Part shown: positions 32,053 to 41,167 of the stretch, in pieces
Numbering within the stretch: the stretch's first letter is position 1
Layout of the letters: the number at the start of each line of letters is the position of its first letter
NCBI GenBank assembly: GCA_963700775.1
Contig: CAVOYU010000011.1
Coordinates: forward strand, 124,001 to 188,000
Source: Thermohalobaculum sp963700775
Lineage (GTDB): Bacteria > Pseudomonadota > Alphaproteobacteria > Rhodobacterales > Rhodobacteraceae
Direction: 5' to 3'
DNA length: 64,000 nucleotides
Made by a program: the position numbers and the translations under genes
Notes under the pieces: model-generated
What the model was told of the DNA's origin: nothing
What the model saw: only the letters and a program-made list of their open reading frames with translations
Databases searched by the model: none

Positions 32053-33696
32053 CTACCGCTCCGTGAACTTGAACTCGATGCGGCGGTTCCGCGCCAGCGC
32101 CTCCGGCGTGTCGCCTGTGTCGATCGGCTGATACTCGCCGAAGCCAATGGCCGCGAGCCGGTCGGGCGGAATCTGCTCCTGCTCGATCAGATACTTGACC
32201 ACCGAAAGCGCGCGGCCCTGCGACAGTTCCCAGTTGTCCTGGTAGCGGCGCCCGCCGCCCAGCGGCACCTTGTCGGTATGTCCGTCCACCCGCAGGATCC
32301 AGGCCACGTCGTCGGGCACCTCGTCGATGATCTCGCGCAGCACCTCGCCGAGCTTCGCGAGTTCCGCCTGCCCTTCGGGCCCCAGCGTCGCCGAGCCGGG
32401 GGCGAACAGTACCTCGGACTGGAACACGAAACGGTCGCCGACGCGCTGGATGTCCTGCCGGCCGCCGAGCACCTGCTCCATCTTCTCGAAGAACACCGAA
32501 CGGAAGCGGGCCAGCTCGCCCACCTTCTGGGCCAGCGCCTGGTTCAGCCGCTCGCCGAGCCTGGCGAGTTGTACCTGATTGTCGGCGTCTTTCTGTTCGG
32601 CCTCGCCCAGCAGCGCTTCGAGCCCCGCCAGCTGCTCGCGCAGCTCTCGGACCTGAGCGTTGAGAAGGGCTACGCGCTTTTGCTCCTCGACCGTCTGCTC
32701 CTTGGCCGCGGCAAGCTGTTCCTCCGCAATCTTCCGCAACGCAGCTTCGCGATCGAATTCCTCCGTGCCGCCCGCAAGCTGATCCTGGACCTGCTTCTTC
32801 GCGGCCTCGGCCGCCGCCAGGAGGATCAGCGTGTCCTCCGCCTCCTTTCGCGCCGCCTCCAGCGCCAGCGTCATCGCATCGAGTTCGGCGTCGCTGTTGG
32901 CGAGTTTCTCGCGCAGCGCCTTCGCCGCCGCCATCTCGGCCAGACGCGCGGTCTCCTCCTCGGTCAGTTTCGCTTCCGCCTGGCGCAGGGCGTTCTCGCG
33001 CTCGGTCAGCGACTCCTCGCGGGTGGCGCGCTCGTCCCGGAGCTGATCAATCAGCGCCAGCGCACCGGCCCGTTCGGCCGAGATCGTCGCCATTGCCTGC
33101 TCGCGCTCGCTGTCCTTCTTCTCGAGCTCGGCGATCATCGCCTCGACCGCCTCGCGCCGCGCCGCCGCAAGGCGGGCGGCTTCGGCGGCGGCGTCCACCT
33201 CGGTCCGCGCGCTTGCCAGCGCCGCCTGCAGGGCTTCGCGTTCGGTGACGCTGTCCGCAAGCGACTGCTCCAGCGCCTGCGATCTGGCAACCGCGGTGTC
33301 GCGCGACTTGACCAGCGCGGCCATCGCGGCGTTCAGCCGGTTGGCCTCGGCCTCGTTCGCATCGGCCCGCTGCGTCATCGCCGCCAGCGCTGATGTCAGC
33401 CGGCCGAGTTCGTCGCGCTGGCCTGCCAGGTTCGATTCGAGCTCCCCCACCTGCCCCTCGAGCTCGGCCGAGCGATTGCGCTCCAGCGACAGCACATCGG
33501 CCAAACCGGCAAGCTGGCGCGTCAGATCGTCGAGTTCCTTGGTCTGGCCGGTGATCTTCTCGTGCATCGTGAACTGGATGATCATGAAGATCGACAGCAC
33601 GAACATCAGGATCATCAGCAGCGCGGTCATCGCGTCGACGAAGCCCGGCCACGTGTTGGTCTCGTGCCGGCCTCCGGATCGGCGTCCGAGGCCCAT
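32053..33696 (-). CDS. MotB/OmpA-like protein with long coiled coil
   Basis: A 547-residue inner-membrane protein. One helix near the N-terminus (FVDAMTALLMILMFVLSIFMIIQF) carries the aspartate that in MotB takes part in ion flow. Residues about 50-370 are a long Glu/Ala/Arg-rich coiled coil, much longer than in MotB. The C-terminal OmpA-like peptidoglycan-binding domain is clear: ILRVDGHTDKVPLGGG, NWELSQGRALSVVKYL, AIGFGEYQP and ARNRRIEFKF. The ATG shares one base with the stop of the MotA-like gene (TGATG). With no flagellar genes nearby it is probably an ion-driven envelope complex of unknown task. Confidence 0.85.
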   Translation of the reverse strand: MGLGRRSGGRHETNTWPGFVDAMTALLMILMFVLSIFMIIQFTMHEKITGQTKELDDLTRQLAGLADVLSLERNRSAELEGQVGELESNLAGQRDELGRLTSALAAMTQRADANEAEANRLNAAMAALVKSRDTAVARSQALEQSLADSVTEREALQAALASARTEVDAAAEAARLAAARREAVEAMIAELEKKDSEREQAMATISAERAGALALIDQLRDERATREESLTERENALRQAEAKLTEEETARLAEMAAAKALREKLANSDAELDAMTLALEAARKEAEDTLILLAAAEAAKKQVQDQLAGGTEEFDREAALRKIAEEQLAAAKEQTVEEQKRVALLNAQVRELREQLAGLEALLGEAEQKDADNQVQLARLGERLNQALAQKVGELARFRSVFFEKMEQVLGGRQDIQRVGDRFVFQSEVLFAPGSATLGPEGQAELAKLGEVLREIIDEVPDDVAWILRVDGHTDKVPLGGGRRYQDNWELSQGRALSVVKYLIEQEQIPPDRLAAIGFGEYQPIDTGDTPEALARNRRIEFKFTER

Positions 33697-34958
33697 CAGC
33701 GCGCTCCGGGCGCCCGGGTGCGCGTGTCGATCAGATTGATCAGCGCCCTGATCTCGGCCCGCAACGCCGCCGTCGACTCGCGCCGCCCTGTGGCGAGTTC
33801 GCCCGCAATCTCGCGGAGCTGGGTATCGAGGTTCTGCAGGTGCCCCTTCATGTCTCCGTCCGTGCCGCCGCCCCGGAGCGCTCGCCCGGCACCGCCACGG
33901 TCGAATGCCTGAGCCAGCCCCTGCTGGCCGGCGGCGACCGCCTCGCTCGCGGCTTCGATCCGTTTCAGCACGGTCAACGTGGCATGGTCGCGGCCCGACT
34001 GCAGCTCACGCGCCTCGCGCATCTCATGGACGAGCTGGGCGACCAGCGAGCGCTCCTTGTCGATCTGGACCGCCATCTCGGCCACCACGTCGGCCGCGCG
34101 GCCAAGCCGCTTCTCGGCGTCGATGCGGGCCTCCTCCGCCTTCTTGGCGAAGCCGGTGGTCATCTCGAGCCCCTCGTCGATCCGCTCCAGGAGCGCAACG
34201 AGGCCGCCTTCCGGCCCCTCGCCCTCGGAGATCAGACCGAGGCGGGTAAAGGAGGAGAGCCATTCCTCGAGTTCCCGGTAGAACCGGTTCTGGCCATGGC
34301 TGGCGAACAGCTCCAGCATCCCGACCACGAGCGAGCCGGCGAGGCCGAGCAACGACGAGGCAAAGGCGGTTCCCATGCCGCCCAGCTGGCTTTCGAGACC
34401 GGCCATCAGGCGTGCGAACACGTCGCCCGACTGCTGGCCCTCCTGCGGGGCCAGCGAGCGGATGGTCTCGACCACCGCCGGCACCGTGACCGAAAGCCCC
34501 CAGAAGGTCCCGAGCAGGCCGAGAAAGATCAGCAGGCTGCCGATATAGCGCGTAATGTCGCGCATCTCGTCCAGCCGGTCGGCGATGCTGTCCAGGATCG
34601 AGCGCGTGCTCGATGCCGCCATCCGGCTCTGCACCTTGCCTTCGCGCACCATCGGCGCCATTGCCGCCAAGATGCGCGGGGCCTTGACGAATTCGTGCCC
34701 CTTGCGGCCGGCCTGAAGGTTCTTGAGCCAGCTCGTGGCGATGATCAGCTGGCCGACCTGCCAGAACGTGGCGGTGACGCCGAGCACGAACACGCCGATG
34801 ATGATGCCGTTGAGATAGACATTGGCGTAGAAGATGGACTCGATCTGGCGCCCCAGCAGCGTCGCGGCCATTACGACCAGCACGAGCACGATCAGCATGA
34901 AAAGGATCTGTCGGGTCGGCTGGGAGAACTGGACCTGATAGCCGTCCTTCGGAGTCAT
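33696..34958 (-). CDS. MotA/TolQ/ExbB-type proton-channel protein
   Basis: A 420-residue membrane protein. Two helices open the protein (ILFMLIVLVLVVMAATLLG and NGIIIGVFVLGVTATFWQV), two more follow near residues 145-165 and 210-235 (YIGSLLIFLGLLGTFWGLSVTV, MGTAFASSLLGLAGSLVVGMLEL), matching the MotA/TolQ domain. The last 170 residues are a charged helical tail. ATG at 34958 is preferred; the upstream extension is not hydrophobic or conserved. It is co-transcribed with the MotB-like gene. The pair recalls PomAB- and ZorAB-type motors, but no ZorC/D/E gene is present. Confidence 0.83.
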   Translation of the reverse strand: MTPKDGYQVQFSQPTRQILFMLIVLVLVVMAATLLGRQIESIFYANVYLNGIIIGVFVLGVTATFWQVGQLIIATSWLKNLQAGRKGHEFVKAPRILAAMAPMVREGKVQSRMAASSTRSILDSIADRLDEMRDITRYIGSLLIFLGLLGTFWGLSVTVPAVVETIRSLAPQEGQQSGDVFARLMAGLESQLGGMGTAFASSLLGLAGSLVVGMLELFASHGQNRFYRELEEWLSSFTRLGLISEGEGPEGGLVALLERIDEGLEMTTGFAKKAEEARIDAEKRLGRAADVVAEMAVQIDKERSLVAQLVHEMREARELQSGRDHATLTVLKRIEAASEAVAAGQQGLAQAFDRGGAGRALRGGGTDGDMKGHLQNLDTQLREIAGELATGRRESTAALRAEIRALINLIDTRTRAPGAR

Positions 34959-35230
34959 CGGCCTGCCTCGCCTGTCGTTTTGCCGCAAGAATACGCAGAA
35001 CTGGCATCTTTTCCAGTCGCAAGGACCATATTTTGTAGCCAACCTCTGAAATCGGTACGAACAGCACTGCGTCCTGTCGCGAACTGGACCTAACATGCGG
35101 CTCGCAGCCGCGCTAGACTTGCACGCAGCGCTTGGCGGCCTGTTCGCCGGCAGTCTCGTCTATGTGACCGAGTGGTCCGCGAGAGCGGCCGGAGCGCAAT
35201 GTGTGCATCGTGGGATGGAGGAAATTTCCC

Positions 35231-36349
<1,119 letters not shown>

Positions 36350-36360
36350 GGGAGAGACAG

Positions 36361-36654
36361 ATGACCAAGGCCGAACCGGTCGTCCATGTGGACAACGACC
36401 ATGTCCGGGTAACCGAGTGGCGTTTCGCGCCGGGCGCCGCCACCGGCTGGCACCGGCACGAGTTCGACTACGTGATCACCCCGGTGGTCGGAGGTGCGGT
36501 CGAGATCGTCGACGCCGCGGGCAAGCGCACCGCCTTCACCATGGAGCCGGGGAAGTCCTATTTCCGCTCCGCCGGGGTCGAACACGATGTGGTCAACGGG
36601 CCGGCAGGCAGCCTGAGCTTCGTCGAGGTCGAGCTGAAGAGCCGGCCGGGCTGA
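36361..36654 (+). CDS. small cupin-domain protein
   Basis: A 97-residue single-domain cupin. The first cupin motif is GATGWHRHEFDYVITPVVGG (two histidines and a glutamate as potential metal ligands); the second is SYFRSAGVEHDVVNG with another histidine. It follows ald closely with GGGGAGAGAC as ribosome site, so the two are probably co-transcribed. No function can be assigned; stand-alone cupins act as small enzymes or as ligand-binding proteins. Confidence 0.8.
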   Translation: MTKAEPVVHVDNDHVRVTEWRFAPGAATGWHRHEFDYVITPVVGGAVEIVDAAGKRTAFTMEPGKSYFRSAGVEHDVVNGPAGSLSFVEVELKSRPG

Positions 36655-36846
36655 CCGGCCGGAAGCGCGCCGGAGCTCGCGCCACCGGCATTGGCCCATC
36701 AGGTCCGGCAAGCGGGGTGTCGCCCGGCGAGCGGTCGAAGTGGGACCTTTCCGCGCGGAATCTTGCCGATCGTTAATGCCGCCGAAACGCGCTGCACAAA
36801 CACCGGCGGTAAAGGGACGCCACCCTGCAGGAGGTCATATGGGAGG

Positions 36847-36883
36847 GGCTCAGGAGGCCCGGGCGAAACCGGACCCCTGAGCC
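36847..36883. terminator. hairpin between convergent genes
   Basis: GGCTCAGG (36847-36854) and CCTGAGCC (36876-36883) form an 8-bp stem between the cupin and inositol-monophosphatase genes. Without a T tract it is a tentative bidirectional terminator. Confidence 0.45.
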
Positions 36884-36893
36884 GACCGCCGGC

Positions 36894-37679
36894 TCAGCCG
36901 GTCAGCGCTTTCCGGAAGCCCTCGTACAGGTGGCCGTTTGCGGCCACCACATCGCCGGTCTCCATCGGGTCGCCCTCGCCAAGCCCGCCGTAAAGCCCGC
37001 CCGCCTCGCGCAGGATGCAGAGCCCGGCGGCGATGTCCCAGGCGTTCAGCCCGCGTTCCCAGAAGCCGTCATAGCGCCCGGCCGCCACATAGGCGAGGTC
37101 GAGGGCGGCGGAACCGAAGCGCCTCAGCCCGGCGCAGTGGGGCATCAGCTTTGCAATGTCCCTGATCGTCGCCGGCAGGTCGCCGCTCCCGCCGAAGGGT
37201 ACGCCGGTAGCGAACAGGGCGTCGGCGAACTCCCGCCTCCCCGAGACCCGGAGCCTGCGGTCGTTCAGCCAGGCGCCGCTGCCCTTCTCGGCCACGAACA
37301 TCTCGTCCTTGACCGGATCGTAGATCACGCCCGCCACCGGCTCGCCCTTGTGCTCGAGACCGATCGAGACCGACCAGTGCGGCAGGCCGTGCAGGAAGTT
37401 GGTGGTGCCGTCGAGCGGATCGACGATCCAGCGCCGGGTCGGGTCCTTGCCCTCCGCGGGCTCGCTTTCCTCGCCGAGCCAGCCGTAATTCGGCCGCGCC
37501 TCCATCAGTTCGCGGCGGATCAGCTTCTCGGCCTTGCGGTCGGCATTGGTGACGAAGTCGCCCGGCCCCTTGACGCTGACCTGCAGGTTCTCGACCTCGC
37601 CGAAGTCGCGGACCAGTGAGCGGGCCGCCTTGCGGGCGGCCTTGATCATCACGTTGAGGTTGGCCGAGGGGGCGACCAC
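36894..37679 (-). CDS. suhB: inositol monophosphatase family protein (SuhB-like)
   Basis: A 261-residue Mg-dependent phosphatase of the inositol monophosphatase family. Metal-binding motifs are complete: GEESE near residue 69, WIVDPLDGTTNFLHGLPHWSVSIGL near 84-108, and WERGLNAWDIAAGLCILREAGG near 206-227. SuhB in other bacteria also acts with Nus factors in rRNA antitermination; the family is shared by both roles, and the sequence does not tell which applies. It lies 5 bases downstream of efp on the same strand, so the two are co-transcribed. Confidence 0.9.
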   Translation of the reverse strand: MVAPSANLNVMIKAARKAARSLVRDFGEVENLQVSVKGPGDFVTNADRKAEKLIRRELMEARPNYGWLGEESEPAEGKDPTRRWIVDPLDGTTNFLHGLPHWSVSIGLEHKGEPVAGVIYDPVKDEMFVAEKGSGAWLNDRRLRVSGRREFADALFATGVPFGGSGDLPATIRDIAKLMPHCAGLRRFGSAALDLAYVAAGRYDGFWERGLNAWDIAAGLCILREAGGLYGGLGEGDPMETGDVVAANGHLYEGFRKALTG

Positions 37680-37684
37680 GCGGC

Positions 37685-38248
37685 TCAGGCCCGGGTCACG
37701 TATTCGAAGGTCTCGGTCGAGACCACCACCGCCTCGCCGGAGCCGACGAAGGGCGGAACCATCACCCGGACGCCGTTATCGAGCATGGCGGGCTTGAACG
37801 AGTTGGCGGCAGTCTGGCCCTTCACCACCGGCTCGGTCTCGGTGATGGTGCAGGTGACCTTGTCGGGCAGCGTGACACTCAGCGCCTCGTCCTCGTAGTA
37901 CTCGATGGTGACGGTCATGCCGTCCTGCAGGAAGGGCCGGCGGTCGCCGAGGAGGTCGGCGGCGAGTTCGATCTGCTCGAAGGTCTCGGAGTCCATGAAT
38001 ACCAGCATGCCGTCCTGCTCGTAGAGGAACTGCTGGTCCTTCTGTTCGAGGCGGACGCGCTCGACCTTGTCCTCCGAGCGGAACCGCTCGTTCAGCTTGC
38101 GCCCGTCGCGGAGGTTTTTCAGCTCGACCTGCGCGAAGGCGCCGCCCTTGCCGGGCTTCACATGGGCGGTCTTCACCGCCACCCAGAGCCCGCCGTCATG
38201 CTCGATGATGACGCCGGGGCGAATTTCGTTGCCGTTGATCTTGGCCAT
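37685..38248 (-). CDS. efp: translation elongation factor P
   Basis: EF-P relieves ribosome stalling at polyproline motifs. The 187-residue protein has the standard three-domain length: AKINGNEIRPGVIIEHDGGLWVAV at the N-terminus, the tip loop HVKPGKGGAF with lysine 34, the EpmA-modified position, LNERFRSEDKVE and the C-terminal OB domain ending in TETFEYVTRA. The ATG at 38248 gives this N-terminus; the 50-residue upstream extension is proline-rich and unlikely. Lysine rather than arginine at 34 implies an EpmA/EpmB type of modification elsewhere in the genome. Confidence 0.96.
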   Translation of the reverse strand: MAKINGNEIRPGVIIEHDGGLWVAVKTAHVKPGKGGAFAQVELKNLRDGRKLNERFRSEDKVERVRLEQKDQQFLYEQDGMLVFMDSETFEQIELAADLLGDRRPFLQDGMTVTIEYYEDEALSVTLPDKVTCTITETEPVVKGQTAANSFKPAMLDNGVRVMVPPFVGSGEAVVVSTETFEYVTRA

Positions 38249-38753
38249 GGGGATTACCTTGGAAGGGCCCCGGGAGGGGGCGAGAATTCGCGCCGGTCTA
38301 TACAGGCGGGCGGGAGGGGAGGCAAGCGGCCGGGCGGTGCCGGGCTGCCACGGCGGGGGTGCGCGAGGGCTGCTCAACTTTGAGCATGGAGTTAACATAC
38401 TGAATCAAAACAATATTCAGAAAATGGGTGTTTGAGCAGGTGTGTGAGCAGGAGCCGGAAGGCGGGGGTGCGCCGGGGAAGAGCGAGGCCGCCACTGCCC
38501 GGACTCGTACATTCGGAACTCGTACATTCGGGACTCGTGCATCGCGTTCCCGGCGCGCGAGACCGGCGCCACCACGGCGCGCCATAGCGCACCCGATGAA
38601 CGATCGCCGAAAGAATTAGATAATCTCAGTGCAGGCCTGTAGGATCATGTGGGGTGCACAAGATCGGACATGTCAGCGTGGTTGTTGGCCGCAGGGGGCA
38701 CTGGCCTGTCCCCGGCCGCAGTCAACCATGCCTGGCGCGGAGCGGGGACCACG
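38249..38753. other. intergenic region between efp and the FkbM gene
   Basis: These 505 bases contain no convincing gene. They include a 6-bp inverted repeat CTGAAT/ATTCAG in an A/T-rich stretch around 38400-38425, likely part of the divergent promoter area, and a 15-base tandem repeat at 38501-38545. Confidence 0.5.
38501..38545 (+). repeat. three-copy 15-bp tandem repeat
   Basis: Units are GGACTCGTACATTCG, GAACTCGTACATTCG and GGACTCGTGCATCGC. The first two differ at one base; the third has diverged. It lies in non-coding DNA. Confidence 0.85.
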
Positions 38754-39530
38754 ATGAAGGATACGATCAAATCGCTGCTGCGATCCTGCAATCTCGAACT
38801 TCGACGCGTCGACCGGCCGGCCGGGAACTCAGGGGTGCCGTCGGCATTCCATTGTTCCATGTCGGCGCTCCTTTCGAGTGTCCCGAAGTTGCGGATCGTG
38901 CAGGTCGGCGCGAATGACGGGGCCATCAACGATCCCCTTTACGGTTTCGTCCGGGAGAAGAAGGCGCGCACGAGCCTGATCCTGGTAGAGCCGCAGAAGC
39001 AGCTTCTGCCCTATCTGAAATCAAACTACAGCTTTCACGACGACGCCGAAGTCTTCAACGGCGCGATCGGCCCGGATTCCAGCCTCAGGCTGTTCTGCGT
39101 CAAAGAGGCGTTCTGGGACAAGCTTTCGGTTCCCTATGCGACGGGCTGGCCCGCGTACCGTGCGCCGACCGGCGTCACTTCCGCCGATCGCGGGCATGTG
39201 CGTGACTGGCTCGCCCAATATCTCGGCCGAGGCATCGACCCGGATTCCGCGATCGAGGAGTTCATGGTCCAGTCCCTGCCGCTGACCGCGCTGCTGGAAC
39301 GCCACGGCTTCCCGGCTCGGATCGATGTCCTGCAGGTCGATGCCGAAGGTTTCGACGATCAGGTGATCTATGCCTCGGACATCGCGCGGACCCGGCCGCG
39401 GATCATCAATTTCGAAGCGATGAACATTCCCGAGAGCAGATATGCCGCTCTCGAGGCCCATCTGCTCGACCTCGGATACGAGCTCTTCCGACACCATCAC
39501 GACGCCCTGGCCGTCCGCACGATCCTCTAG
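38754..39530 (+). CDS. FkbM family methyltransferase
   Basis: A 258-residue SAM-dependent methyltransferase of the FkbM family, which often O-methylates sugars of polysaccharides or natural products. The SAM motif is IVQVGANDGAINDPL near residue 47; SLILVEPQKQLLPYL, FNGAIG, and DVLQVDAEGFDDQVIY (family motif) follow, then IINFEAMNI. The ATG at 38754 has GGGGA upstream; an in-frame start about 35 residues earlier is possible but not conserved. It is a single gene, with no sugar genes adjacent. Confidence 0.87.
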   Translation: MKDTIKSLLRSCNLELRRVDRPAGNSGVPSAFHCSMSALLSSVPKLRIVQVGANDGAINDPLYGFVREKKARTSLILVEPQKQLLPYLKSNYSFHDDAEVFNGAIGPDSSLRLFCVKEAFWDKLSVPYATGWPAYRAPTGVTSADRGHVRDWLAQYLGRGIDPDSAIEEFMVQSLPLTALLERHGFPARIDVLQVDAEGFDDQVIYASDIARTRPRIINFEAMNIPESRYAALEAHLLDLGYELFRHHHDALAVRTIL

Positions 39531-39584
39531 GCCCGGATGCGCTGAACTCCGCGAGCGAGGGGACAAGGGCCGGGCGTGCCTCCC

Positions 39585-40689
39585 TCATCCCTTTTCCAGC
39601 CGGTCCAGCGCTGCTCCTACCGCGGAGAAGACCGCCGCCGTACCGGAGTCGCCACCAAGCTCGCAGGTCCTGAGCGTCCCCGGCGCGAAGGCCGCGTCAA
39701 CCGCATGGCGCAGCAGCGCCCCGGCCCGGCTGGCCTCGGCCACGCCCTTCTCGCGCCCGAGCCACTCGAGCATCATCGCGCCCGACAGGATCATCGCGGT
39801 CGGGTTGGCGATCCCCTTGCCGGCGATGTCCGGAGCCGAGCCGTGGCAAGGCTGGAACACCGCATGCTCGTCGCCGATGTCCGCCGACGGCGCATACCCC
39901 ATCCCCCCGATCAGCCCGGCGCCGAGGTCCGAGAGGATGTCGCCGAACATGTTCTCGGTGATCAGCACGTCGAGGTCCCAGGGCCGGGTCACCATCATCA
40001 GCGCGCAGGCGTCGACATAGATGTGGTCCGCCCGGACCGCCGGGAACGCCTTGGCCCGCGCATCGAAGATCTCGCGGAACCAGGCGAAGGCCCGGAACAC
40101 GTTCGCCTTGTCGACACAGCTGGCCCGCCCCTTGCCGCCCGCCTCCGCCCGTTGCGCCGCGAGGCGCAGGCCGAAATCGTGCAGCCGCTCGGAGGTGTGC
40201 CGGGTCAGCACCATGGTCTCGGTGGCGCGGTCCGGCGTGATCTCGCCCTTGCCGTGCGAGGCGAACAGTCCCTCGGTCGAACTCCCGGAGGATCACGAAG
40301 TCCATCTCCCTGGCCCGCGGATCGGCCAGGGCCACCGGCACACCGGGGACCGCCCTGATCGGCCGCACCCCGGCATATAGACCGAGCTCGAAGCGCAGGT
40401 CGAGTTGCGGCGCGATCTCGGTCCCGTCCGGATAGCGCACCGACGGCAGCCCCATGGCCGCCAGCAGGATCGCATCCGCCTTGCGCGCCGTCGCCATCGA
40501 CCCGGCCGGCAGCGCCACCCCCTGGTCGCGGTAATGCGCCGCCCCGGCCGGGCAATGCTGCGGCGTCAGCGAAAATCCGCCGACGCGCGCCGTCGCCCTG
40601 GCCATCAGCCCCAGCGTCGGCTCGGTCACCTCGGCGCCGATGCCATCACCGGGAAAGACGGCGATGCGAAAATCCGCGGAGTTGGTCAT
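39585..40689 (-). pseudogene. isocitrate/isopropylmalate (tartrate-type) dehydrogenase family gene with a +1 frameshift
   Basis: The N-terminal half (FRIAVFPGDGIGAEVTEPTL, AAMGLPSVRYPDGTEIAPQLDLRFELGLYAGVRPI, DFVILRE) and C-terminal half (MVLTRHTSERL, DKANVFRAFAWFREIF, DHIYVDACALMM, ENMFGDILSDLGAGLIGGMGYAPSADIG, FQPCHGSAPDIAGKGIANP) lie in different frames. The break is an extra base at 40280/40281: the minus strand reads GAGTTCGACCGAG where GAGTCGACCGAG would give the expected Glu-Ser-Thr-Glu-Gly. Without it the product is about 367 residues, the family length, with all substrate and NAD residues. The family includes 3-isopropylmalate, tartrate and related beta-decarboxylating dehydrogenases; GMGYAPSA fits tartrate-type enzymes but I cannot decide. 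No leu genes are adjacent. Confidence 0.83.
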
Positions 40690-41167
40690 GGCGGTCCCTC
40701 CCGTCGGGCTGGCGGGATGGTCATGCCATGCCGCCGAAAGATGATCGAGAACGGTTTAGATCGCGGCGCCGACAGGCATGCAACCGGAAGATGGAGTCGG
40801 CGGGTTTGCCGGCGCCGTCGACGCATGACCGCGCAGGTCCCCGGACCCCCGGGCTGCGGAAACCCTGCGATCGCCGCTGGCGCACGGTTTCCACTTGCGG
40901 AGCGGATCCGTTTTAATTTGGCACCAACCTGACTGCCGGGGCCTGCCTATATCGATGCAAAATAAAGAAATAATAGCCATTGTAGACCTATTCTGTGGCA
41001 GGCAATATTAACCATAGTCATCCGATATTTTAGTTTTAGGCTGAAACTTACGCAATCCATTGGAGTTTTGGCGTCACGTGGGTCAACTTTACATTGCATT
41101 GTATTAGATTCCCTGATATAGAAGTAGCTGTGGTGGAGTTGGTGGCTTAATTTGCCGGGGGCGTGTG
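40690..41167. other. A/T-rich intergenic region upstream of the Tad-like genes
   Basis: 478 bases without a convincing gene. From about 40915 to 41150 the sequence is strikingly A/T-rich against the rest of the window (runs such as AAATAAAGAAATAATAG and GATATTTTAGTTTTAGG). It probably contains the promoter of the rightward pilus genes and may be bound by a nucleoid protein. Confidence 0.5.

Noticed and set aside
32053..34958. Zorya anti-phage system
   Set aside because: Only MotA/MotB-like proteins are present; no ZorC, ZorD or ZorE follows, and neighbours are an esterase and alanine dehydrogenase.
39585..40689. leuB of leucine biosynthesis
   Set aside because: No leuA, leuC or leuD is adjacent, and GMGYAPSA wording suits other beta-decarboxylating dehydrogenases as well; the family level is as far as the evidence goes.
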